DNA of 33,311 bases, taken from assembly GCA_001789805.1 (NCBI GenBank), contig MGAR01000020.1, positions 1-33,311 of the forward strand, given 5' to 3'. This DNA is from Candidatus Roizmanbacteria bacterium RIFCSPLOWO2_01_FULL_41_22. GTDB taxonomy: Bacteria; Patescibacteriota; Microgenomatia; UBA1406; GWC2-37-13. The notes below the pieces were generated by a model. It made no database searches. It was not told the DNA's origin and was given only the letters and a program-made list of their open reading frames with translations. The position numbers and the translations under genes are program-made. Shown here piece after piece: positions 1-7,751 of the stretch; position 1 is the stretch's first letter; each line of letters starts with the position of its first letter.

Positions 1-144
1 TGCTTGAATGTAGGTAGAGGTGGGAGTTGAATAGGCCTCGGTTTTTTGTCTATAGGCAAATCCGATAAGGACAATTAACATCATAAGAACGATAGCGCCG
101 GCAATCATCTCCACCGAATGGTGTGATTTTTTGGATTTAGACAT
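1..144 (-). CDS. Membrane-anchored protein, N-terminal part only (cut by window edge)
   Basis: Only the first 48 codons are in the window; the gene runs off the left edge. It starts MSKSKKSHHSVEMIAGAIV, giving a short basic cytoplasmic head (SKSKK), one hydrophobic segment at about residues 12-30 and then a Thr/Ser/Pro-rich stretch facing outward. This is the shape of a single-pass anchored extracytoplasmic protein. Function cannot be told from the visible part. It lies downstream of glpX on the same strand but has its own promoter at 172-200, so it is probably transcribed independently of the glycolytic operon. Confidence 0.6.
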   Translation of the reverse strand, partial: MSKSKKSHHSVEMIAGAIVLMMLIVLIGFAYRQKTEAYSTPTSTYIQA

Positions 145-171
145 AAGAATAAAATTATTGAGTAATAGTTT

Positions 172-200
172 AGAATAAAGGTAATTTTTTTGGTTGTCAA
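172..200 (-). promoter_or_regulatory. Sigma70-type promoter of the membrane-anchored protein
   Basis: Reading the minus strand: TTGACA (195-200), a 17-bp spacer and TATTCT (172-177). The expected start site near 165 gives a leader of about 20 nt before the ATG at 144. Confidence 0.6.
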
Positions 201-211
201 TAAGAAAGAAA

Positions 212-1159
212 TTAAAGCCGGGTGGTGCGGTGGTGGGTGGTAATATAGCGGATGGTTCCCGAAACGCCACGGATGACGAGCGAATGAGTGATGATTTTAG
301 CTTTTTCAAAAACTACACCGGACAGTAACGGGCCGTCAATTACCCCAGTTGCGGTAAAGGTGAGCTGTTTACCTTTAGCTAAATCGTTGACAGAATAAAC
401 TTTATTTAAGTTCTTAATTCCGGCTTTTTTGATCTCTTGAAGATCTTGATCGTTTCTGGGTTTAAGCCTGGCTAAAAGCTGCCCGCCCATGATTTTAACT
501 GCCGCGGCCGCCAAAACCGCCTCGGTACTTCCGCCTGTACCCATCAGCAAATCAATACCACTATCAGGGTTACAGGTAGTAATTGCTGCTGCAACATCGC
601 CATCGGTGATCAAACGGACCCGAGCGCCGGCCTCGCGGATCTGGCCTATTAATTTTTCATGTCTTGGTCGGTCAAGTACAATAACAGTGATTTCTCGGAT
701 GTCTTTTCCGGTTGCTTTAGCTACTTTTTGTAAATTTTGTTTTATCGGCGCATTGAGATCAATCGCTTCTGCACCCTCTTGGCCAACGGCAATTTTTTCC
801 ATGTAGGTGTCAGGCGCTTTAAGTAGAGTATTTTTGGCTCCGGTGACAATCACCGCAATAGCGTTATAACGGCCGTGAGCAACACTATCCGTACATTCCA
901 GCGGATCAACCGCCAGCTCCATCTCAATCTCTTTGCCGCAACCGACTTTTTCTCCGGTATAGAGCATCGGGGCTTCGTCTTTTGCCCCTTCGCCAATAAC
1001 CACTTCACCTGAGAAATCCACTTGGTTTAGACGGCTGCGCATCGCATCTACCGCCGCCTGATCTGCTGCTTTTTTATCACCCCGTCCAATCCATTCGGCT
1101 GCCGAAATTGCCGCCGCTTCCGTCACTCGAACGAATTCTAGAGCTAAATTGCGATCCAT
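212..1159 (-). CDS. glpX: Class II fructose-1,6-bisphosphatase, GlpX type
   Basis: Hydrolyses fructose-1,6-bisphosphate to fructose-6-phosphate, the gluconeogenic counterpart of phosphofructokinase, in the cytoplasm. At 315 aa it has the family's usual length. Family motifs are present: IGEGAKDEAPML with E57, DPLECT with D85 and E88, and GTGGSTEAV with E213. These match, in type and numbering as I recall them, the metal and substrate residues of E. coli GlpX (D33, E57, D85, E213). One oddity is DPLECT where DPxEGT is usual. It is the last enzyme gene of the fba-gap-pgk-glpX run, 78 bp after pgk. Together these genes convert triose phosphates to hexose phosphate. Confidence 0.93.
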   Translation of the reverse strand: MDRNLALEFVRVTEAAAISAAEWIGRGDKKAADQAAVDAMRSRLNQVDFSGEVVIGEGAKDEAPMLYTGEKVGCGKEIEMELAVDPLECTDSVAHGRYNAIAVIVTGAKNTLLKAPDTYMEKIAVGQEGAEAIDLNAPIKQNLQKVAKATGKDIREITVIVLDRPRHEKLIGQIREAGARVRLITDGDVAAAITTCNPDSGIDLLMGTGGSTEAVLAAAAVKIMGGQLLARLKPRNDQDLQEIKKAGIKNLNKVYSVNDLAKGKQLTFTATGVIDGPLLSGVVFEKAKIITHSLVIRGVSGTIRYITTHHRTTRL

Positions 1160-1200
1160 AAAATCGAAAAATATTAAATAAGATTTAAGTTTTTAGTTAT

Positions 1201-1237
1201 GGTTTTGAGATTTACCATTTGAGCTTTGAGATTTGGA
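1201..1237. repeat. A/T-rich 7-bp periodic array between pgk and glpX
   Basis: On the plus strand the sequence falls into heptads GGTTTTG, AGATTTA, CCATTTG, AGCTTTG, AGATTTG, directly after the pgk stop. The complementary form is CAAA-type heptads like those at 7974-8001, 12641-12668 and 19314-19348. Confidence 0.55.
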
Positions 1238-2425
1238 TTATGTTTTAGATTTTAACGCTTTAATCCCCGGTAAAGTCCCTTTTTCAATAAACTCCAGCAT
1301 CGCCCCGCCACCAGTTGAGATATGGGTGATTTTGTCCAGATATTCTTTTTTGGAAATAGCGGCTAAGGTGTCCCCGCCGCCAACAATCGAGACAACGTCT
1401 GGGTTATGCGTAATCGCATAATAAATAAAGTCTGTTCCCCGCCGGTAAGCCGGATTTTCGATATAACCCACTGGGCCATTCCAGATAATTGTTTTTGCTT
1501 GGGCGATAATTGCCCCATATTGAGCCTGGGTTTCTGGGCCAATGTCTAAAATATAGTCACCTGCTTGTACTGTTTCTGTCTTGATCACTCGGCTGTCATT
1601 ACCAGTCATGGATTTGGCGACCACTACGTCTTCGGGAGTAATAATTATTGTCTTTTTTTTCTTGGCCAGAAAAAGCAGTTTACGAGCATTTTGTGTCTGT
1701 TCGTATTCACAGAAACTTTTGCCGATCTTGATACCTTTAGCGCAAAGAAAGGTATTCGCTAGCCCGCCACCGATTAATACCTGATCGGCAATTTCCAGCA
1801 GTTTATCAATGAAATGGATTTTAGTGGAAATTTTTGCCCCACCAATAATCGCCACCACCGGTTTTTCGGGTTTGTCCATCACTTTGGAGATCATCCTGAT
1901 CTCTTTTTTTAAGAGCAAACCGCCAAAAGAGGGAAGAAAATGAGGAACGCCAACTACTGAAGCGTCAGGTCGGTGAGAGACACCAAAAGCATCATTGACG
2001 TAAATATCGGCTAAAGCGGCCAATTTTTGAGAAAAATGGTTGGTGTTGCTCTTTTCTTCGGGATAGTAACGGATATTTTCCAGGACAAATATTTCGTTTG
2101 GTTTCTGAGCAGTAAAAGTCTCCTTTTTTTCCGTCAGAAAATCGTCGACAAGTTTGATTTTAAGATGGGGAAAATGATTGGATAACTGGCGGCACACAAT
2201 CTTCAGTGACAGTTTAGGATTGCGGCCTTTGGGCCGGTCAAGATGGGACACAAGAATGATTTTGTTACGGTGTTTAAGTAAATACTTAATAGTGGGAATA
2301 GCCTGCCGGATACGCTCATCGTCGGCAATGGTGTAATCAGGGTTAAGAGTGACGTTAAAATCTACTCGCAGTAAAATCCGTTTATTTTTTATCTCTGCTT
2401 GATCAATATAGGTAATTTTAGACAT
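1238..2425 (-). CDS. pgk: Phosphoglycerate kinase
   Basis: Transfers phosphate between 1,3-bisphosphoglycerate and ADP, the first ATP-yielding step of lower glycolysis. Length of 395 aa is normal. Visible motifs run in order: RVDFNV near residue 21, SHLDRPKG, ENIRYYPEE, DAFGVSHR (family DAFGTAHR), GGAKISTK, NGPVGYIE and the nucleotide-binding GGGDT near the C-terminus. It sits 20 bp downstream of gap in the same operon. No Shine-Dalgarno sequence is visible before the ATG (only a T-run), so translation may depend on the upstream gene. Confidence 0.95.
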   Translation of the reverse strand: MSKITYIDQAEIKNKRILLRVDFNVTLNPDYTIADDERIRQAIPTIKYLLKHRNKIILVSHLDRPKGRNPKLSLKIVCRQLSNHFPHLKIKLVDDFLTEKKETFTAQKPNEIFVLENIRYYPEEKSNTNHFSQKLAALADIYVNDAFGVSHRPDASVVGVPHFLPSFGGLLLKKEIRMISKVMDKPEKPVVAIIGGAKISTKIHFIDKLLEIADQVLIGGGLANTFLCAKGIKIGKSFCEYEQTQNARKLLFLAKKKKTIIITPEDVVVAKSMTGNDSRVIKTETVQAGDYILDIGPETQAQYGAIIAQAKTIIWNGPVGYIENPAYRRGTDFIYYAITHNPDVVSIVGGGDTLAAISKKEYLDKITHISTGGGAMLEFIEKGTLPGIKALKSKT

Positions 2426-2445
2426 AGAAAAAAATTAATCGATAA

Positions 2446-3459
2446 CTAAAACAGATCGGAAATTTTTTCTACTAAGTCAACCAGTCTGGCCGAATAGCCC
2501 CACTCGTTGTCATACCAACCATATATCTTAACCATCTTTCCATCGATCACTTTGGTGTAATTGGCGTCAAATGTACAGGAATAAGGGGAGCCGATGTAAT
2601 CGGATGACACAAGAACCTGCTCCTCGTAATTCAGGATGCCCTTTAAATCAGTTGCTGCTGCTTTTTTAAAGGCAGCATTGATTTCCTCGACGGTAGTTGA
2701 TCGTTTAACTACTGCTGAAATATCAGACAAAGAGCCTGTCGGGACGGGCACCCGGATGGAATTAACCTCGATTTTCCCTTTCAGTTGAGGCAAGGTTTTG
2801 ACGACAGCTTTAGCAGCGCCTGAGGTGGAAGGCACGATATTAAGCATCGCCGCTCGGGAACGGTCGGGCGATTTGCTGGCATCATCAAGCAGGCTTTGGG
2901 TAATGGTGACTGCGTGAGTGGTGGTCAAAAAAGCAGAGACGATCTGGAAATTTTCATCAAGCACCTTAAACATCGGTGAGGCGCAGTTGGTGGTACATGA
3001 GGCATTGGAGATAATGGTAGTATTTTTCCAGTCAATCTGCTTGTCATTGACTCCTAATACCACATGGGGCGTTTCTTCGTCTTTGGCCGGCGCCGTCAAA
3101 ATCACTTTTTTGACGCTGCCTTTGAGGTGTTTTTCCAGATCGACTTTTTTGGTAAATGCGCCTGTTGCATCAACTACCACATTAACGCCATATTTATCCC
3201 AGGGAATAGCCTCCGGATCGGCACTGAGTGAGGTCGGGATTTTGACACCGTCAACTATAATACCATCATCATCTTCAGCTACTTTTTTGGAAAAAGCGTG
3301 ATAAACAGAGTCATACTGTAGAAGATAAGCCAGCAACTTGTTGGGAGTTTTCCTGGTATTGATAAGAACAATATCAAAATTATTCCGAGTGGCGGCGATA
3401 CGGGTGAAAGTCCGGCCGATGCGGCCAAATCCGTTAAGTCCGATTTTAATGCGTTTCAT
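2446..3459 (-). CDS. gap: Glyceraldehyde-3-phosphate dehydrogenase
   Basis: Oxidises glyceraldehyde-3-phosphate to 1,3-bisphosphoglycerate with NAD(P). At 337 aa it is typical. The N-terminal Rossmann motif GLNGFGRIGR, the catalytic SNASCTTNC (nucleophile Cys) and the C-terminal WYDNEWGYS are all intact. The segment after the second beta strand reads INTRKT, where NAD-specific enzymes usually have an Asp (INDLTD). Loss of that acidic residue and the following Arg suggest tolerance of, or preference for, NADP; this is inference. It lies 31 bp after fba and 20 bp before pgk on the same strand. Confidence 0.95.
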   Translation of the reverse strand: MKRIKIGLNGFGRIGRTFTRIAATRNNFDIVLINTRKTPNKLLAYLLQYDSVYHAFSKKVAEDDDGIIVDGVKIPTSLSADPEAIPWDKYGVNVVVDATGAFTKKVDLEKHLKGSVKKVILTAPAKDEETPHVVLGVNDKQIDWKNTTIISNASCTTNCASPMFKVLDENFQIVSAFLTTTHAVTITQSLLDDASKSPDRSRAAMLNIVPSTSGAAKAVVKTLPQLKGKIEVNSIRVPVPTGSLSDISAVVKRSTTVEEINAAFKKAAATDLKGILNYEEQVLVSSDYIGSPYSCTFDANYTKVIDGKMVKIYGWYDNEWGYSARLVDLVEKISDLF

Positions 3460-3490
3460 TTAATCAACTTAAAAAACTGATAATAATTTT

Positions 3491-4405
3491 TTATCCCTGA
3501 TAAATTTTTAACGCCTCTTTGACAGATTTATTTTCCACCGTGATGGCATAAATAGCATTACAGAATTTAACAGCCTCATGTTGCGGTTTTTGGTGGATGT
3601 TGCGACCGGTAGCATTACCGGCGGTGCCGCCGACATGGATTTGGTCGTGTAGAGTTTTGAGAAATTTTTCCGGATCGCTGCTTGAGCCACCGGCACAGAC
3701 CACTTTTGTCCGACCGGCTGCCATGACCGCTTGTTTGAGAGCTTGGGGGTCGCTTGCGCCGTTGACCTTTGGCGCGTTGACTTTGACAAAATCAGCGTTA
3801 AGACAGGCGGCCACACCGGCGGCACCGGCAATCAGATCCGGATCTTTTTCGTCAGTCACGGCTTTGCCTCTTGGATAGCACCAGATGACAGAAAGGAGGC
3901 CATAAAGATGAGCTTCATATATCATCGCCGCCGCCTCCATTAACATCTCTGATTCAGACTCACTACCCAGATAGACGGTATAACCCACCCCAAGAATATT
4001 CAACCCGCTGTTTTTCTTAAACTCAACAATTTTACTGATCGGATACCAGTGGCCGCTAATCGGGTCTTTTTGGGAAGCCTTAACCAGGTTGGTTTTGGAG
4101 TTTAGCTTGACCAAGTAAGGGATATGCGCAAAATCCCCACCGTAACGGGCGATCAGGCCAAGCTGGGCCGCAAAAACACCGATGTTGGCGCGATAGGCAA
4201 TATTAAAAAGATGGACAGGATCATTATCTTGTTCGCTGATATCCTTGCCGTAAAAATCGGCATTTAAATGCTCCACTTTCTGATCGCCGGCAAACAGCAT
4301 CAGCCGTCCGCTGTCTTTGGTGATCTGTTGATAATTATTAATGTACTCATTTTTCATTACTGCCGGAACATCAAGCGGGACAGAAATCATTTGATTATCT
4401 TTCAT
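3491..4405 (-). CDS. fba: Class I fructose-bisphosphate aldolase, archaeal/DhnA type
   Basis: Cleaves fructose-1,6-bisphosphate into dihydroxyacetone phosphate and glyceraldehyde-3-phosphate through a Schiff base. The 304-aa protein resembles the DeoC/DhnA-like family: FAGDQKVEHLN near the N-terminus, WCYPRGKAV, ADFVKVNAPK with the likely Schiff-base Lys, and the phosphate-binding CAGGSSSDP and VGGTAGNATGRN near the C-terminus. It is the first enzyme gene of the operon and follows the strong promoter at 4439-4467. No Shine-Dalgarno is seen; a 12-codon frame starts at the predicted transcript end and runs across this ATG, so initiation may be coupled to it. Confidence 0.85.
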   Translation of the reverse strand: MKDNQMISVPLDVPAVMKNEYINNYQQITKDSGRLMLFAGDQKVEHLNADFYGKDISEQDNDPVHLFNIAYRANIGVFAAQLGLIARYGGDFAHIPYLVKLNSKTNLVKASQKDPISGHWYPISKIVEFKKNSGLNILGVGYTVYLGSESESEMLMEAAAMIYEAHLYGLLSVIWCYPRGKAVTDEKDPDLIAGAAGVAACLNADFVKVNAPKVNGASDPQALKQAVMAAGRTKVVCAGGSSSDPEKFLKTLHDQIHVGGTAGNATGRNIHQKPQHEAVKFCNAIYAITVENKSVKEALKIYQG

Positions 4406-4433
4406 AGAAGTATCGATAATTGATAATTTTCAT
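4395..4433 (-). CDS. Possible leaderless 12-aa leader peptide overlapping fba start
   Basis: An ATG lies 5 bp behind the -10 box, i.e. at or within a base of the expected transcript 5' end, and opens a frame reading MKIINYRYFYER followed by TAA. The frame differs from fba and its stop lies 6-8 bases inside fba, so the fba ATG at 4405 is contained within it. In an organism that appears to use leaderless initiation widely, this ATG should be translated first. The composition (3 Tyr, 2 Arg, 1 Phe) is not a clear attenuator signature. It could be chance, since the spacer is AT-rich. Confidence 0.35.
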   Translation of the reverse strand: MKIINYRYFYER

Positions 4434-4438
4434 ACACT

Positions 4439-4467
4439 ATCATACATTCAGAAAAATAGCTTGTCAA
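4439..4467 (-). promoter_or_regulatory. Strong promoter of the fba-gap-pgk-glpX operon
   Basis: Minus strand: consensus TTGACA (4462-4467), exactly 17 bp, then TATGAT (4439-4444). It is one of the best -35/-10 pairs in the window, fitting a highly expressed glycolytic operon. Confidence 0.75.
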
Positions 4468-4547
4468 GAATTAATGACAATTAGTGTTATCCAAATCAAT
4501 AGGGTAATATATTTCCTATATCAAAGTCATTTTCAAATGGTATTCTC

Positions 4548-4577
4548 TTGTCTATTCTTTAGTATATTTGTTATTAT
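4548..4577 (+). promoter_or_regulatory. Promoter giving a leaderless HIT-family mRNA
   Basis: TTGTCT (4548-4553), 18-bp spacer, extended -10 TGT-TATTAT (4569-4577). Only 6 bp separate the -10 from the ATG at 4584, so transcription should start at or within a base of the A of the start codon. Confidence 0.6.
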
Positions 4578-4583
4578 ACCTCT

Positions 4584-4973
4584 ATGGAAGACTGTATTTT
4601 CTGCAAGATTGTGAAAGGAGAAATACCCAGTTATAAAATTTATGAAGATCAGGATTTTCTGGCTTTTTTGGATATATTTCCTCGTGTTAAAGGACATGCT
4701 TTAGTTATCCCCAAAAAACATTACCGCTGGGTTATTGATGTGCCCAATTTCGGAGAATACTGGGAAATAACCAAAAAAATTGCCCAAAAAATCGAGCGGC
4801 AGATTGGCGCAAGCTTTACGTCATTTCTCACTCTGGGAGAAGAAGTGACCCACGCCCATATTCATCTATTACCTCAAACCAACAACAAGCGCATCGAAGG
4901 CGTGGAGTTTCAAAAAATAGTCGAGATGTCCAAAGATGAGATTGTTCAACTGGCAAAAAAAATAATTCTATGA
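4584..4973 (+). CDS. HIT-family nucleotide hydrolase/transferase
   Basis: Histidine-triad proteins hydrolyse nucleoside phosphoramidates or dinucleoside polyphosphates. The 129-aa protein starts MEDCIFCKIVKGEIPSYKIYE, the usual HIT N-terminus with a CxxC pair (C4, C7). It carries the triad THAHIHLLPQ with H90, H92 and H94. The family's VIPKKHY segment is at about residues 41-47. It appears leaderless and overlaps the next gene by ATGA, so it is co-transcribed and probably translationally coupled with the alkyltransferase-like gene. The exact substrate cannot be told. Confidence 0.9.
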   Translation: MEDCIFCKIVKGEIPSYKIYEDQDFLAFLDIFPRVKGHALVIPKKHYRWVIDVPNFGEYWEITKKIAQKIERQIGASFTSFLTLGEEVTHAHIHLLPQTNNKRIEGVEFQKIVEMSKDEIVQLAKKIIL

Positions 4974-5272
4974 CACTTCAGGAAAAAGTTTACCAGGTGG
5001 TGGGGCAAGTACCTAAAGGTAAAGTGACCACCTATGGGGATATTGGGCTATTAATTGGCTCCAAAGCTTACCGTCAAATCGGGCAGATCCTCCATAAAAA
5101 TAAGAATAGTCAAAAGGTACCTTGCCATCGGGTGGTATTTAAAGACGGCAGTTTATCAGAAAATTTTGGTATGGGCGGCCGGGAAAAACAGCGAGACAAA
5201 CTACAAACGGAAGGAGTCACTTTCATCAATGGCAAAGTAGATCTCGCCAAACATCTCAACTTGGTTTCTTGA
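4970..5272 (+). CDS. O6-alkylguanine alkyltransferase DNA-binding domain protein (Ogt/ATL-like)
   Basis: This 100-aa protein is the C-terminal DNA-binding domain of methylguanine-DNA methyltransferases on its own, without the N-terminal domain. It has the helix-turn-helix region around VTTYGDIG and the active-site PCHRV with Cys at residue 52. Classic ATL proteins have the Cys replaced; here it is kept, so real alkyl transfer is possible. Its ATG overlaps the HIT stop codon (ATGA). Its 3' end overlaps the convergent clpB end by 17 bp. Role: recognition or repair of alkylated guanine. Confidence 0.85.
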   Translation: MTLQEKVYQVVGQVPKGKVTTYGDIGLLIGSKAYRQIGQILHKNKNSQKVPCHRVVFKDGSLSENFGMGGREKQRDKLQTEGVTFINGKVDLAKHLNLVS

Positions 5273-7403
5273 TGCTGATTTGCACTTTACCTTTTTTGAA
5301 GTTGGCGATTATTTTATCGCCGGGCTTAATATTGTTTTCGATCACTTCAAGAGCAATCTCATCAATTATCAGTTCGTTAATGATTCTTTTTAGGGGTCTG
5401 GCCCCGTATATCGGATCAAAGCCAACCTGTCGTAGATGCCTTTTTAAAAGTTCAGTTACTTCAAAGTCTAGGTATTGTTTTTTTAATCTCAGTATGACCT
5501 CCTGCAACTGCAGATCGACGATTTTGGTAATCATTAACTCATCAAGTGCGTTAAAAATCACAATTGAATCTAAGCGATTGATAAACTCAGGTTTGAAGAA
5601 TTTTTTTACCCGGCTCATCACTTCCTTAGCGAGCTCTTGTTCTTTTAGTGATTGTTGGAAAACGTCGCTTCCTAAATTGGATGTCAGGATAATGACCGTG
5701 TTTTTAAAGTTCACCACCCGTCCACGGCTGTCAGTGAGCCGCCCTTCATCCAAAATTTGTAAAAAAATATTAAAAATCTGGGAATGGGCTTTTTCCACCT
5801 CGTCAAAAAGCACGACAGAGTAGGGTTTTCTTCTTACTGCTTCTGTCAGTTGTCCACCTTCATCAAAGCCGATGTAGCCGGGCGGCGCACCGATCAGTCT
5901 GGCGACTGTATGGGCTTCCTGATACTCACTCATATCAAAACGAATCATTGCTTTTTTGTCATTAAATAAAGTGTAGGCCAAAGCTTTGGCCGTCTCTGTT
6001 TTGCCGACCCCTGTCGGTCCCAAAAGGAGAAACGAGCCGATTGGTCGATTCTCTTCGCTTAAGCCGGCACGTGAACGTAAAACAGCATTGGCAATTTTAT
6101 GCAAAGCGTAATCTTGGCCAACCACCTGCGCCTTGAGCTCATTTTCCAGATGGATTAGTCTTTCCGATTCGGTAGAAAGCAGCCGAGCGACTGGAATACC
6201 AGTCCAGCGGGCGACTATCTGGGCGATATCATCCTCTGTCACTTCTTCTTTAAGAAGTCTTTCTTCTTGAGGTATTTTTTTCCACTGCAGTTGGAGTTCC
6301 TTGACTTTTTTTTCAACTTCGGGGATTTTGCCGTATTTCAACTCCGCAGCTTGGTCCAAAAGTACCTCTCTTTCCGCTTTCTCAAGATCTGCTTTTAACT
6401 GGTCAAGCTGCACTATATATTTTTGCAGTTGGCCAAGAACCTGTTTTTGTTCCTGCCACTTTTTATGCAGATTGTCAAATTTCAGCTTAAGCCGCTTTCT
6501 TTGGTCTTCCAAAAGGACTTTTCGTGCTTGGACTGTGCTGTCCTTTTCTTTTTTAAGCGCTGCCAGTTCAATATCAAACCGTATGATCTGTCTTTTTATC
6601 TGATCAAGTTCGGTTGGCATTGACTCAATCTCGATCTTGGAAGAAGCCGCGGCTTCATCAATCAGATCAATCGCTTTGTCAGGCAAAAAACGATCGGTGA
6701 TATAGCGGGTAGAAAGATTGACCGCAGAGATTAGAGCGTCATCGGAGATTTTTATCCCGTGATGGACTTCATATTTTTCTTTGATGCCGCGAAGGATGGC
6801 TAACGTATCTTCTTGCGTTGGTTCATCAACCAGAATCGGCTGGAAGCGCCGTTCCAGAGCTGGATCTTTTTCAATACGCTGACGGTATTCGCGCACAGTG
6901 GTTGCGCCAATCATACGCAAAGCGCCGCGAGCGAGAGCTGGTTTTAACATATTGCCGGCATCTACTGCGCCTTCAGCCGCACCGGCCCCAACTAATGTAT
7001 GCAGTTCGTCCATAAAGAGAATATATTTGTCCCGGTCTTTTTCAATTGTCTCCAGAATACTTTTTAGTCGTTGTTCAAACTCTCCCCGATAGGAGGCACC
7101 GGCCAAGATACCCGCCAGATCAAGCATGAGAATCTGTTTCAGTTTCAGGGTGTCAGGGACATCGCCAGCCACGATTCTTTGGGCCAAACCTTCAACAATG
7201 GCGGTCTTGCCAACGCCCGGATCGCCCAGTAAAACGGGATTATTTTTAGTCCGGCGGGAGAGAATCTGCATCACCCGGCGGATCTCGTTATCGCGGCCGA
7301 TCACCGGATCGAGTTTACCGGATTTTGCCCTCTCGGTCAGGTTAAAAGTATATTTTTCTAAAGGGTTTATATTTTCCTGAGGCGGAATATAACTGCCTTT
7401 CAT
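5256..7403 (-). CDS. clpB: ClpB-type AAA+ disaggregase lacking the N domain
   Basis: A two-ring AAA+ chaperone that threads aggregated proteins, normally with DnaK. Domains: first AAA with Walker A GDPGVGKT (60-67), pore loop YRG (105-107), Walker B FMDEL (D132/E133) and Arg finger pair (R185/R186); long coiled-coil M domain at about 265-385, typical of ClpB rather than ClpC; second AAA with GPTGVGKT (462-469), pore GYIG (509-512) and FDEVEKA (D534/E535). At 715 aa it is about 140 residues shorter than usual because the N-terminal Clp_N domain is missing. The start is fixed by the promoter, the CIRCE-like operator and the ATG 6 bp behind it. Confidence 0.93.
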   Translation of the reverse strand: MKGSYIPPQENINPLEKYTFNLTERAKSGKLDPVIGRDNEIRRVMQILSRRTKNNPVLLGDPGVGKTAIVEGLAQRIVAGDVPDTLKLKQILMLDLAGILAGASYRGEFEQRLKSILETIEKDRDKYILFMDELHTLVGAGAAEGAVDAGNMLKPALARGALRMIGATTVREYRQRIEKDPALERRFQPILVDEPTQEDTLAILRGIKEKYEVHHGIKISDDALISAVNLSTRYITDRFLPDKAIDLIDEAAASSKIEIESMPTELDQIKRQIIRFDIELAALKKEKDSTVQARKVLLEDQRKRLKLKFDNLHKKWQEQKQVLGQLQKYIVQLDQLKADLEKAEREVLLDQAAELKYGKIPEVEKKVKELQLQWKKIPQEERLLKEEVTEDDIAQIVARWTGIPVARLLSTESERLIHLENELKAQVVGQDYALHKIANAVLRSRAGLSEENRPIGSFLLLGPTGVGKTETAKALAYTLFNDKKAMIRFDMSEYQEAHTVARLIGAPPGYIGFDEGGQLTEAVRRKPYSVVLFDEVEKAHSQIFNIFLQILDEGRLTDSRGRVVNFKNTVIILTSNLGSDVFQQSLKEQELAKEVMSRVKKFFKPEFINRLDSIVIFNALDELMITKIVDLQLQEVILRLKKQYLDFEVTELLKRHLRQVGFDPIYGARPLKRIINELIIDEIALEVIENNIKPGDKIIANFKKGKVQISIKKPS

Positions 7404-7409
7404 AAGCGT

Positions 7410-7436
7410 TTAGCAATTAATAAGTTTATCTGCTAA
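7410..7436. promoter_or_regulatory. CIRCE-like operator (HrcA target) of clpB
   Basis: On the minus strand the 27-bp element is TTAGCAGAT, 9 bp, AATTGCTAA. The outer six bases of each arm and the 9-9-9 spacing equal the CIRCE consensus (TTAGCACTC-N9-GAGTGCTAA); the inner three differ. It lies from about the transcription start to 6 bp before the ATG, the usual place for HrcA repression of chaperone genes. Confidence 0.6.
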
Positions 7437-7440
7437 ATAC

Positions 7441-7469
7441 ATTATAATTTGAGAAAAATAACATTTCAA
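7441..7469 (-). promoter_or_regulatory. Sigma70-type promoter of clpB
   Basis: Minus strand: TTGAAA (7464-7469), 17-bp spacer, perfect TATAAT (7441-7446). The predicted start near 7434 places the CIRCE-like element in the short leader. Confidence 0.75.
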
Positions 7470-7499
7470 GAGCAAAGTGAAAATTTTGACAGGACTGTC

Positions 7500-7736
7500 T
7501 TATTTTAGAGCGTCGTAACCACCCCGACTCCATGGATGACAGCGGACGATTCTTTTTAATCCCAGCCAAATGCCCTTAATGCTGCCATATTTTTCGACCG
7601 CTTGATAGGTATACTCAGAGCAGGTTGGGAAAAAGCGGCAAACAGCGTCTGTCATAAACAGTTTTTTAAAAATTTGTTGATGAAAAAAAGATGTGTTTTG
7701 GTAGCCACGGATTATGGCCAAAATCAGCCTTTTCAT
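7500..7736 (-). CDS. yidD: YidD, membrane protein insertion efficiency factor
   Basis: A 78-aa protein with the full YidD signature: an N-terminal amphipathic segment (KRLILAIIRGYQ), then CRFFPTCSEYT, the YGSIKGIWLGLKRI helix and RCHPW near the C-terminus, with three conserved Cys. YidD helps YidC-dependent insertion of inner-membrane proteins. It usually sits in the rpmH-rnpA-yidD-yidC cluster; here it is alone and back to back with trmD. Its ATG lies 6 bp behind an extended -10 (TGC-TATCAT), suggesting leaderless mRNA. Confidence 0.93.
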   Translation of the reverse strand: MKRLILAIIRGYQNTSFFHQQIFKKLFMTDAVCRFFPTCSEYTYQAVEKYGSIKGIWLGLKRIVRCHPWSRGGYDALK

Positions 7737-7738
7737 AG

Positions 7739-7751
7739 TACAATGATAGCA
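7739..7751. promoter_or_regulatory. Overlapping divergent -10 boxes for yidD and trmD
   Basis: Plus strand TACAAT (7739-7744) is 6 bp before the trmD ATG. Minus-strand TATCAT (7743-7748, with TG extension to 7751) is 6 bp before the yidD ATG. The two hexamers share two base pairs inside a 14-bp intergenic space. Confidence 0.55.

Noticed and set aside
489-806. Open frame opposite glpX
   Set aside because: Antisense shadow of a gene with full family motifs; no motif of its own.
3597-3943. Two overlapping open frames opposite fba
   Set aside because: Shadows created by the codon pattern of fba.
5269-5823. 184-codon frame opposite clpB
   Set aside because: Long, but exactly antisense to ClpB AAA2; Ser/Thr/Ile-rich translation typical of a complement frame.
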